Assembly (NCBI GenBank): GCA_902537215.1
Contig: CACBAM010000004.1
Location: 62,001-126,000, forward strand
Source of the DNA: an uncultured Alphaproteobacteria bacterium
GTDB taxonomy: Bacteria > Pseudomonadota > Alphaproteobacteria > Rhodobacterales > Rhodobacteraceae
Reading direction: 5' to 3'
Length of the DNA: 64,000 bases
The notes under the pieces are model-generated. The model ran no database searches, was not told the DNA's origin, and worked only from the letters and a program-made list of their open reading frames with translations. Position 1 is the stretch's first letter; each line of letters opens with the position of its first letter. Below, in pieces: positions 1 through 6,570 of the stretch. The translations under genes and the position numbers were made by a program.

Positions 1-1
1 T

Positions 2-217
2 AGAGAAGACTGGCTTGAGGAAACTAAGAAAGAGTTCAATAGAAATGAAGTCACACTTCATGATAATGCTAAATGTACTTTGGAGAATGAGCACATAGTT
101 GTTTTCGAACAAAAGTACGTTCGTGAAGGACAATTAGTTCTATCAGTAAATTCGACGCACTTTAGAGATGGAAAACCGTGGAGAACTATAATTAATAGAA
201 TTCCTATTGAAGAATAA
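2..217 (+). CDS. C-terminal fragment of an unidentified protein (5' end outside window)
   Basis: An open frame runs from the window edge to TAA at 215-217 with no internal stop (71 codons). The C-terminus ends in a basic/aromatic stretch, DGKPWRTIINRIP, preceded by alternating beta-like segments (VVFEQKYVREG, LVLSVNSTHF). That pattern resembles the last strands of NTF2/SnoaL-like small alpha+beta proteins, but this is only an inference. The next gene begins 19 nt downstream on the same strand with a good ribosome site, so the two may be co-transcribed. Function unknown. Confidence 0.5.
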   Translation, partial: REDWLEETKKEFNRNEVTLHDNAKCTLENEHIVVFEQKYVREGQLVLSVNSTHFRDGKPWRTIINRIPIEE

Positions 218-236
218 GCAAAAAAAGGAAATTAAA

Positions 237-524
237 ATGACACCAACTAACGTCGTATCAATGGATTTTGAAACAAAAGAGGCTATGGAAGATTTTCTGA
301 ACACGTATGAAAGAGACAGTCCCACTCTATACCCTGATGCTGAAATGCTATTGATGATTAAAACAACTGAAACAAGCTGTGTGGGCGTTTCAGTTTATCC
401 CAACGAAGAAGCGCGTAGTCTTGCTGAAAGTCGTACATCAGGCAAACTAAAATATCTTGTTAAGGAGAATTTCAGACTGTCTGGAGATATGGTTATAAAG
501 CACGTATTTACAAATAAAGGATAA
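237..524 (+). CDS. hypothetical protein, 95 aa (possible dimeric alpha/beta-barrel)
   Basis: I chose the ATG at 237 because AAAGGAA (224-230) lies 6 nt upstream. An in-frame TTG at 207 would overlap the preceding gene and has no such site. The protein has no signal peptide or membrane segment. It begins with a strand-like segment (NVVSMDFE) followed by helix-forming residues, then LLMIKTTETSCVGVSVYP and a C-terminal VIKHVFTNKG. Size and pattern recall ABM-type ferredoxin-like barrels, but no diagnostic residue is visible. It follows the truncated gene at the window edge by 19 nt, and its own 3' end carries the ribosome site of the next short frame. Function unknown. Confidence 0.6.
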   Translation: MTPTNVVSMDFETKEAMEDFLNTYERDSPTLYPDAEMLLMIKTTETSCVGVSVYPNEEARSLAESRTSGKLKYLVKENFRLSGDMVIKHVFTNKG

Positions 525-529
525 TAAAA

Positions 530-592
530 ATGGCTGATTTCTTTCCCAAAGTAAATTACATAAAGTTTGATGATACTTATATATTTAGTTAG
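530..592 (+). pseudogene. 20-codon stub, likely remnant of a truncated gene
   Basis: The ATG at 530 has AAAGGA (516-521) 8 nt upstream, overlapping the stop of the preceding gene, so initiation looks authentic. The frame ends after 20 codons (MADFFPKVNYIKFDDTYIFS, then TAG). The start FFPKVNYIKF resembles the N-termini of xylose isomerases, but this comes from memory of the family and the match is too short to prove. The simplest reading is a gene whose body was deleted, leaving ribosome site and first codons next to the convergent small ORFs on the minus strand. A genuine micropeptide is the alternative. Confidence 0.3.
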
Positions 593-713
593 GCACGTCC
601 CCACTTTTAATAGTTAAGATTAAACCAAGAGCCACTAAAGCAAGTAGCACCAGATAAATTACTAAACTGTAGAGAATTGCAGTTTCCCATGTTTTTAAGA
701 GGAATGTTTTCAT
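585..713 (-). CDS. small single-pass membrane protein, 42 aa
   Basis: The minus-strand frame from ATG (713-711) to TAA (587-585) encodes 42 residues. A short polar N-terminus (MKTFLLKTWE) is followed by about 24 uninterrupted hydrophobic residues (AILYSLVIYLVLLALVALGL) and a charged tail SGDVPN. Its ATG overlaps the TGA of the upstream 47-codon frame (ATGA, 713-710), a translational-coupling arrangement, which is the main argument that it is real. It has no strong ribosome site of its own. It lies downstream of the rpsI terminator. I do not recognise the family. Confidence 0.45.
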   Translation of the reverse strand: MKTFLLKTWETAILYSLVIYLVLLALVALGLILTIKSGDVPN

Positions 714-853
714 TTATTAATCGCTATATTGTTTAATGCAGAAGCAACTGCTTTTTCATCAAGAGTGCCATCTCGTAGCTGAGTAATTATTTCAGCAGCC
801 AACTCAATGTCTTTTGCTTTCTAGGTAGAGAAAAGTGTTTTCAACCATCGCAT
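710..853 (-). pseudogene. small ORF interrupted by an in-frame amber codon
   Basis: Starting at the ATG at 853-851 on the minus strand, the frame reads MRWLKTLFST, then TAG (823-821), then continues open as KAKDIELAAEIITQLRDG... to ALNNIAINK and TGA (712-710). The part after TAG is a fluent amphipathic helical sequence with normal composition, and its stop overlaps the start of the 42-aa membrane ORF. This suggests a 47-residue coding gene in which one codon (probably Lys AAG) has become TAG. Alternatives are a sequencing error, or initiation inside the second part (TTG at 802-800). Function unknown. Confidence 0.4.
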
Positions 854-874
854 TTTTCGTGAATCTGAAAAGAT

Positions 875-894
875 AACGTGCATCAAACGTGCAT
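875..894. repeat. tandem operator-like direct repeat AACGTGCAT x2
   Basis: Two exact copies of AACGTGCAT lie at 875-883 and 886-894, offset by 11 bp (one helical turn). They sit just upstream of the interrupted small ORF (start 853, minus strand) and immediately after the rpsI terminator. Helically phased direct repeats are a common regulator-binding arrangement. No regulator is identifiable here. Confidence 0.3.
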
Positions 895-896
895 TC

Positions 897-927
897 AAAA
901 AAAGCACTTAAAAACGACTTAGTGCTT
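897..927 (-). terminator. rho-independent terminator of rplM-rpsI
   Basis: Read on the minus strand, AAGCACT (927-921), a 12-nt loop, AGTGCTT (908-902), then a run of T to 897. The perfect 7-bp stem plus T-tract lies about 40 nt past the rpsI stop, as expected for the end of the ribosomal protein transcript. Confidence 0.75.
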
Positions 928-967
928 GTTTTATAACAATTTTATTAAAAACTGTAGAGTGAAAAAA

Positions 968-1423
968 TCAGCGTTTTGAAAACTGAAAAGATCTTCTAGC
1001 TTTAGGCTTTCCATATTTTTTACGTTCAACAACTCTACTGTCTCTGGTTAGAAATCCGGCGGTCTTTAAAGCTCCCCGTAACTCGCCATCAAACAGAGTG
1101 AGCGCTTTTGATAGTCCATGTCTCACGGCGCCTGCTTGCCCGGAAAGACCTCCGCCTTTTACAGTCGCCATTACATCAAATTGATTTTCTACACTAGTAA
1201 CCGAAAATGCTTGTTGAATAATCATTTGCAGAGTTGGGCGAGCGAAATATTCATTCACTGGTTTTTTATTAACCGTTATTTTACCGCTACCTTTCTTTAT
1301 CCATACTCTAGCGACAGCATCTTTCCTTTTCCCAGTGGAATAAGCCCTTCCTAGGCTATCGAGTTTTGGCTTTTCACTATTTTCACTAGTTGGAGTGCTT
1401 ACTACTTCCTCAACTTCAGCCAT
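968..1423 (-). CDS. rpsI: 30S ribosomal protein S9
   Basis: S9 is a small-subunit head protein whose C-terminal tail reaches the P-site tRNA. The sequence has the family core [23 protein letters not shown] (residues about 31-53), the [19 protein letters not shown] block (about 90-108) and the basic tail [17 protein letters not shown] ending in the conserved S-K-R. It is 151 residues, with an acidic N-terminal extension of about 25 residues before the core, as in many alphaproteobacteria. Its ATG overlaps the rplM stop by one base (TAATG), so the two are translationally coupled. A hairpin terminator follows at 897-927. Confidence 0.97.
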   Translation of the reverse strand: MAEVEEVVSTPTSENSEKPKLDSLGRAYSTGKRKDAVARVWIKKGSGKITVNKKPVNEYFARPTLQMIIQQAFSVTSVENQFDVMATVKGGGLSGQAGAVRHGLSKALTLFDGELRGALKTAGFLTRDSRVVERKKYGKPKARRSFQFSKR

Positions 1424-1890
1424 TATCTAACTCTCCTGGTATTTTTTTCATTAATATCCTTTATATCAAATATCTCTGGGCTTTGACCTTCGTGTGGATG
1501 GCTTTCCCCCTTATATATTCTCAAATTTGTCATTTGCTTCCTAGATAAAGGACCACCCGGCAGCATGCGCTTTACTGCTTTTTCAATAACTCTCTCGGGA
1601 AACTGACCTTCTAACACATCACTAGCTACTCTAGATTTAATTCCACCTGGATAACCTGTGTGCCAGTAATACGTTTTAGTGTCTCTTTTATTTCCAGTCA
1701 AATGTACCTTTTCAGCGTTTATAACTATGACGTTATCACCCATATCCATATGAGGGGTATATGTAGGCTTTTCTTTTCCTCTAAGGATAGTGGCAACCTT
1801 AGCGGCCAAGCGTCCCAAAACAACACCATCGGCGTCTATTAAAATCCACTTTTTCTGTATCTCAGAGGGCTTTATTGAAAAGGTTTTCAT
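1423..1890 (-). CDS. rplM: 50S ribosomal protein L13
   Basis: L13 is an early-assembling large-subunit protein. Visible family features are [32 protein letters not shown] (residues about 15-46), [17 protein letters not shown], the [10 protein letters not shown] motif and [24 protein letters not shown]. Length 155 fits. AGGA sits about 8 nt before the ATG on the minus strand. It is the first gene of the rplM-rpsI operon. The 90 nt upstream to the thioesterase gene contain a TTGACC element (1942-1937, minus strand) that could serve as a -35, but I could not find a convincing -10 at standard spacing. Confidence 0.97.
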   Translation of the reverse strand: MKTFSIKPSEIQKKWILIDADGVVLGRLAAKVATILRGKEKPTYTPHMDMGDNVIVINAEKVHLTGNKRDTKTYYWHTGYPGGIKSRVASDVLEGQFPERVIEKAVKRMLPGGPLSRKQMTNLRIYKGESHPHEGQSPEIFDIKDINEKNTRRVR

Positions 1891-1979
1891 AAAAATATCC
1901 TAAATCCGTGTAATCTTTTAACCGATTAATTCCCTAGGTCAATAGCAAAGTGTCATGTTTATCTTTATTTTTAGCAAAA

Positions 1980-2387
1980 TTACTTTTTTACGGGTCTAGC
2001 ATAAGTCATCATAGCCTGTGCAACACTATTCTTTACAGTTCCGGAATATATTGTTACCTCTCCTACTACTAATTTTTGCCCGAATTTCAATATAGTGGCT
2101 TTAGCAAACAAATCGCTGACACCGGGCCTTTTAAAAAAGTTTATTGAACAATTTACTGTGACTGACATTGGGTCAGGATCTTTAAAAAGTATCGCCGCAT
2201 AAAATGCACAATCTGCTATTTCAAACATCACTGGTCCCGAGATAGTGTTTCCCGGCCTTAAATCTTGTTCTTTTGGACTTAACTTCACAAGTGAGTGCCC
2301 ATCATCTATTTCCAAAAACTTAAATCTCGAGGCTTTTTGAAAAAAAACTTCGTCAAAATATGCTGTCAAATCTTCAACACTTTTCAT
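1980..2387 (-). CDS. PaaI-family hotdog thioesterase
   Basis: A 135-aa single hotdog domain. The central helix segment GNTISGPVMFEIADCAFYAAILFK (about 46-69) occupies the place of the HGG..D motif of PaaI/YbgC enzymes, and VTVNCSINFFKRPGV is the following strand. Here the usual His-Gly-Gly reads ISG-PVMFEIAD, so the catalytic Asp position (D in EIADCA) is kept but the His is not. It probably hydrolyses an acyl-CoA in the cytosol; the substrate is unknown. It is divergent from the hydratase gene at 2482 and shares its 94-nt AT-rich intergenic region, which suggests joint acyl-CoA metabolism. Confidence 0.75.
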   Translation of the reverse strand: MKSVEDLTAYFDEVFFQKASRFKFLEIDDGHSLVKLSPKEQDLRPGNTISGPVMFEIADCAFYAAILFKDPDPMSVTVNCSINFFKRPGVSDLFAKATILKFGQKLVVGEVTIYSGTVKNSVAQAMMTYARPVKK

Positions 2388-2481
2388 TTTTGTTCACATT
2401 ATTCATTATTTTATAAATATTTTGTGTATTATACTTTTAAAAAAGTTTAAAAAAAATACAAGTAAATAGCGGAAAATTAAA

Positions 2482-3258
2482 ATGGATGAAATTTTATTAA
2501 AATCAGAACAAAATAAAATAGTAACTTTGACGTTAAATTCGCCAAAAAACTTAAATGCACTTTCAGAGGCCATGCTAGAGGCCCTGAAGTTAAATTTGGA
2601 AGAAATTGGAAAATCCACGAAAATAAAGGCAGTAATTATTAAAGCATCAGGAAGAGCTTTCTGTCCAGGTCATGATCTTAAGGAAATGCAGGAAAAAAGA
2701 GATCTTGAAAACGATGGCGGCAAAGCTTACTTCCAAAAATTATTGTCAAAATGCACTTATGTTATGAAACTTATTCGAGAGTTACCGCAACCTGTAATAG
2801 CCGAAGTGCAAGGAGTAGCTGCGGCCGCGGGTTGTCAATTAGTAGCGACATGTGATCTCGCCGTTGCATCAGAAGAAGCGTCGTTTGGAGTAAATGGAGT
2901 TGATATAGGGCTTTTCTGCTCAACTCCGATGGTCGCTCTTTCTAGAAACATCACTAGAAAAAAAGCTTTCGAAATGCTCACTACCGGAGATTTTTTGGAT
3001 CCATTCCAGGCAGAGGAATTTGGGCTAATCAACAAGGTGGCTAACAGTAAAGATCTGGGTAATTGTTCCCTAGAAATAGCTAACAAGATCGCATCAAAAC
3101 TCTCACTAGCCGTTAAGATTGGAAAAAAGGCATTTTATAAACAAGCTGAAATGGAAATAGATCATGCCTATTCCTATGCATCAAGTGTCATAGTTGAAAA
3201 TTTGCTGTATAAAGAAACTAATCAGGGAATTAACGATTTTCTCAACAAAAAGAGTTGA
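2482..3258 (+). CDS. enoyl-CoA hydratase/isomerase family protein, ECHDC3-like
   Basis: A 258-aa crotonase-fold protein. The CoA/oxyanion-hole region is present (FCPGHDLKEMQ, residues about 57-67; GVAAAAGCQLVATCDLAVASEEASFG, about 111-136). The following GVDIGLFCSTPMVALSR is the signature stretch of the ECHDC3 subfamily, as is AFYKQAEMEID near the C-terminus. Typical hydratases have a catalytic Glu in the segment after the oxyanion hole (PE.xxG); here it reads VNGVDIG, so classical hydratase activity is doubtful. It is cytosolic and monocistronic, divergent from a thioesterase. The specific acyl-CoA substrate is unknown. Confidence 0.85.
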   Translation: MDEILLKSEQNKIVTLTLNSPKNLNALSEAMLEALKLNLEEIGKSTKIKAVIIKASGRAFCPGHDLKEMQEKRDLENDGGKAYFQKLLSKCTYVMKLIRELPQPVIAEVQGVAAAAGCQLVATCDLAVASEEASFGVNGVDIGLFCSTPMVALSRNITRKKAFEMLTTGDFLDPFQAEEFGLINKVANSKDLGNCSLEIANKIASKLSLAVKIGKKAFYKQAEMEIDHAYSYASSVIVENLLYKETNQGINDFLNKKS

Positions 3259-3285
3259 TTGGATCTCAATAGATAATGTTGAAGA

Positions 3286-4410
3286 TTAAATTTTTTGGCT
3301 TACTGGATAGTAGGTATTAAAAAATAAGTTAATATAAGCAAGTATAAAGAGAATGGCAGTAAATTGATGTAGGCTGGCTAGTGAAATCGGTGCGCTGTAC
3401 AAAACCGTAATAATTCCTAAAAGCATCTGAATTACGACGATAATCATTAAGTAATTAGCGGCTACTCTTATTTTTAAATAGGGGTTTCGTCTATTAACCC
3501 ACCAGATAATACTTACCACAATAAAGAGTAAATAAGCAGTTAATCTATGGTTAAACTGAACAAGACCAGAGTTTTCGAAAAAATTGGTTATAAAAGGCTC
3601 ATACTCGAACAAATCCACAGGTATCCAGTTTCCATTCATTAAAGGCCAATCATTGTAAGATCTTCCTGCATCAATACCTGCAACCAGTGCTCCGAGAGCA
3701 AGCTGAACATAACACAGTACACCAAGTCCTGCTAAAATCTTTACAGAAACCTTATTCCGGTGTCTTTTAGACTCAAATATCTTCACTGAATTTTCAGAGT
3801 GAAACAAAATAGCCCAGAATATCAGAGCAAGAATTATAAACGCCATAGTTAAGTGTATAGCCAGTCTATATGAAAAAACATCTACCACTTGTCCATCTAA
3901 ACCAGAAGATACCATCCACCATCCCAAAAATGCCTGCAAAGCACCAAGTAACCCGATACCGAGGAAATAATAAGTCCATCTCTCGGGAATTTGCTTCGTT
4001 ATCCATAATGCAAAAAAGCCCACAAACCAAACAAGGCCTATAAACCTCGCTAACTGTCTATGCCCCCACTCCCACCAATAGATAAATTTAAACTCTTCCA
4101 TAGTTATATCGAAATTAACTAATTTAAATTCTGGAATGCTTTTGTACTTTTCAAACTCAACAATCCATCCTTCAGAGTTAAACGGGGGGATCATACCTGT
4201 TATAGGCTTCCACTCGACTATAGATAGACCGGAGTCTGTTAAACGGGTCCAGCCACCTACTAATATAAGGCTTATTAGAGATAACAATAGTGTCCAAAGC
4301 CAGAAGCTTAACCAGGGCGATTGTTCAATTGAGAAGGATTCTATTGAACTTTCTTTGGTATTGTCTGGTTTTTCCTCTATCTCCTCGAATAATTTTCTAC
4401 TTTTAGTCAT
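3286..4410 (-). CDS. ctaA: heme A synthase (COX15/CtaA type 2)
   Basis: Oxidises the C8 methyl of heme O to the formyl group of heme A for aa3-type cytochrome oxidase, in the inner membrane. The 374-aa protein has a soluble N-terminus of about 28 residues, then eight hydrophobic segments. The four heme-ligand histidines expected for the family are visible in WWEWGHRQLARFIG (about 112-125), YRLAIHLTMAFI, LVQFNHRLTAYL and ASLHQFTAILFI. GGWTRLTDSGLSIVEWKPITGMIPP is the family N-terminal signature. Its neighbours are not cytochrome genes, and no cta/cox operon is in the window. Transcribed alone; 27 nt separate its stop from the hydratase stop (convergent). Confidence 0.95.
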   Translation of the reverse strand: MTKSRKLFEEIEEKPDNTKESSIESFSIEQSPWLSFWLWTLLLSLISLILVGGWTRLTDSGLSIVEWKPITGMIPPFNSEGWIVEFEKYKSIPEFKLVNFDITMEEFKFIYWWEWGHRQLARFIGLVWFVGFFALWITKQIPERWTYYFLGIGLLGALQAFLGWWMVSSGLDGQVVDVFSYRLAIHLTMAFIILALIFWAILFHSENSVKIFESKRHRNKVSVKILAGLGVLCYVQLALGALVAGIDAGRSYNDWPLMNGNWIPVDLFEYEPFITNFFENSGLVQFNHRLTAYLLFIVVSIIWWVNRRNPYLKIRVAANYLMIIVVIQMLLGIITVLYSAPISLASLHQFTAILFILAYINLFFNTYYPVSQKI

Positions 4411-4483
4411 AAATCGAATTTTTGCTTTTATTTCGTTTATAAATTAGATCAAAAATACAGAAAAGAAAATAACTCAATGAAAA

Positions 4484-5215
4484 CTATTCTTTTTTTATAA
4501 GAGCCCTTAAAACACCATGAAAGATCTTTACGTCCTCTTTGCTCAATTCAAGGCCATAAATCAATTTTCTTAACCTAGTCTTCATTCGTTTCTTTTTGCC
4601 TTCAGGATAAAAAAATTCTCTCTTATCCAATTCGTTTTCTAATCTCATTACAAAAGCCTGCATTTCTTCATAATTAGCTTTTGGTACAGGGTGATTAATA
4701 TAAGTAGACTCTACATTTTTCTCGAGAAAAAAAATGTTTAATTGATAGGATATCAACAAAACACTCTGAGCAAGGTTTAGCGAACTAAAAAGAGGGTTAG
4801 ATGGTATTTTAATAAGTTTTTTAGCCAAAAATAAATCTTCGTTAGATAGGCCTGCTCTTTCACCGCCGAACAAAATGCCTACTTTATTTCCGCTGATACA
4901 GCTTTGAAAAATAGTATCGCATCCCATAATTGGGTCTTGGACATCCTTATACTTATATCTATCACGAGCGCTGGTCGCTAAAACTTCATTTAGATCCTTG
5001 CAAGCATCGGCTACATTTTCGAAAACTTGAGCCTGATCCAGAACCCTACCCGCACCAGCAGCCATGGCTAAGGCCCTATCGGAGAGATGGTTTTCTCTAG
5101 GGCTTACAAGTCTCAAATTCGTGAACCCAAAATTCAGCATTGCCCTCGCCGCTGCGCCAATATTTTCAGCCATTTGGGGATTTACCAGTATGAAGACTGG
5201 ATTCAGCTTTTGCAT
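4484..5215 (-). CDS. trmJ: TrmJ-like tRNA (cytidine/uridine-2'-O)-methyltransferase
   Basis: A SPOUT-class SAM-dependent RNA 2'-O-methyltransferase. The knotted SAM site motifs are present: NPQMAENIGAAARAMLNFG near the N-terminus, then GILFGGERAGLSNEDL and SSLNLAQSVLLISYQL. The C-terminal extension after about residue 170 matches TrmJ rather than the short TrmL. I chose the ATG at 5215 because GGAGA (5225-5221) lies 5 nt upstream. An in-frame ATG at 5257 would add 14 residues without a ribosome site. The divergent icd start is 131 nt away. Target most likely tRNA wobble-region position 32 (family knowledge). Confidence 0.85.
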   Translation of the reverse strand: MQKLNPVFILVNPQMAENIGAAARAMLNFGFTNLRLVSPRENHLSDRALAMAAGAGRVLDQAQVFENVADACKDLNEVLATSARDRYKYKDVQDPIMGCDTIFQSCISGNKVGILFGGERAGLSNEDLFLAKKLIKIPSNPLFSSLNLAQSVLLISYQLNIFFLEKNVESTYINHPVPKANYEEMQAFVMRLENELDKREFFYPEGKKKRMKTRLRKLIYGLELSKEDVKIFHGVLRALIKKE

Positions 5216-5346
5216 TGAATTCTCCACATTTAAAACTAACGAATTTTTCTTATACATAGAAGAAAAAACAGTTGAACACCGGTTAAGATTCCCATAAACC
5301 TTAACTACGTATTATTTAAAAGTTTTCAAATTAAAAGAGTAAATCA

Positions 5347-6570
5347 ATGTCTAAAATCAAAGTAGAGAATATCGTTGTCGAAATGGATGGCGACGAAATG
5401 ACCAGGATTATGTGGGATTTCATTAAAAATAAATTGATACTCCCTTACTTGGACATTCCCTTAGAATATTATGACCTTGGTATAGAGGAAAGAGATCGAA
5501 CAGACGACAATGTTACGATACAAGCAGCCCATGCAACTCTCAAGCACGGAGTTGCTGTAAAATGTGCGACCATCACACCAGACGAAGCGAGAGTTGAAGA
5601 GTTTAATTTAAAGAAAATGTGGAAATCTCCTAATGGAACTATCAGAAATATTTTAGGGGGTGTAGTCTTCAGAGCACCAATAATTTGTAACAACGTGCCC
5701 CGCTTAGTACCCGGTTGGACAAAGCCAATAGTTGTTGGCAGACATGCTTACGGTGACCAGTACAAAGCTACCGATTTTAAGTTTCCTGGGAAAGGAAAAT
5801 TAATTATGAAGTTTGTTGGCGAAGATGGTAAACAAATTGAGCATGAAGTGTTTGATGCACCATCATCTGGTATAGCGATGGGAATGTATAACTTAGACCA
5901 ATCCATTATTGATTTTGCTAGAGCTTCAATGAATTATGGCTTGAAAATGAATTGGGACGTTTATCTTTCAACCAAAAACACAATTATGAAAACTTATGAC
6001 GGAAGATTTAAAGATCTCTTTCAGGAAACATTTGAAAAAGAGTTCGAGGCTCAATTCAAAAAAGCTGGGATTATTTATGAGCATAGATTAATTGACGATA
6101 TGGTTGCGTGCGCCCTGAAATGGTCTGGAGGTTTTGTATGGGCTTGTAAAAACTATGATGGAGATGTACAGTCTGATACCGTCGCACAGGGTTTTGGATC
6201 TCTAGGTCTTATGACTAGCCAATTAATGACACCTGATGGAAAAATAGTAGAGGCAGAGGCAGCTCACGGAACTGTTACAAGACACTTTAGAGCTCATCAA
6301 AGAGGAGAAGCCACATCAACAAACTCCATAGCTTCTATATATGCTTGGACCGGTGGTCTTAAACACAGAGCGAAGCTTGACGAAAACTCACAATTAGCTA
6401 CTTTTGCAGAAGCTCTAGAAGAAGTAGTAATTGAGACAGTAGAAAAGGGTGATATGACTAAGGATCTTGCTATTCTTGTTGGTGAAGACCAAAGGTGGTT
6501 GTCAACAGAAGGGTTCCTTGAAAAGGTCAACACAAATCTAGAAAATAAATTATCGGAAATAAATATTTAA
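5347..6570 (+). CDS. icd: NADP-dependent isocitrate dehydrogenase (eukaryote-like homodimeric type)
   Basis: TCA-cycle enzyme converting isocitrate to 2-oxoglutarate with NADPH. The 407-aa sequence is the short type-II homodimer: [17 protein letters not shown] at the N-terminus, [42 protein letters not shown] for isocitrate binding, and [29 protein letters not shown] with the metal-binding aspartates. [10 protein letters not shown] is the NADP-binding loop. GAGTAAATCA precedes the ATG. Its TAA overlaps the alaS TAA on the other strand within the palindrome TTAA (6567-6570). Confidence 0.97.
   Translation: MSKIKVENIVVEMDGDEMTRIMWDFIKNKLILPYLDIPLEYYDLGIEERDRTDDNVTIQAAHATLKHGVAVKCATITPDEARVEEFNLKKMWKSPNGTIRNILGGVVFRAPIICNNVPRLVPGWTKPIVVGRHAYGDQYKATDFKFPGKGKLIMKFVGEDGKQIEHEVFDAPSSGIAMGMYNLDQSIIDFARASMNYGLKMNWDVYLSTKNTIMKTYDGRFKDLFQETFEKEFEAQFKKAGIIYEHRLIDDMVACALKWSGGFVWACKNYDGDVQSDTVAQGFGSLGLMTSQLMTPDGKIVEAEAAHGTVTRHFRAHQRGEATSTNSIASIYAWTGGLKHRAKLDENSQLATFAEALEEVVIETVEKGDMTKDLAILVGEDQRWLSTEGFLEKVNTNLENKLSEINI

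Noticed and set aside
1937-1942. TTGACC as -35 of rplM
   Set aside because: No -10 at 16-18 nt spacing; the nearest TTAAAA is at 15 nt, too weak to call.
4136-4447. 103-codon open frame on the plus strand antisense to ctaA
   Set aside because: It lies wholly over the conserved N-terminus of ctaA and has shadow-like composition with no ribosome site.
5298-5346. GTTAAG...CTTAAC inverted repeat in the trmJ-icd spacer as a CtrA site
   Set aside because: Arms are separated by about 12 nt, not the 7 nt of a CtrA box; six-base arms are common in AT-rich DNA.
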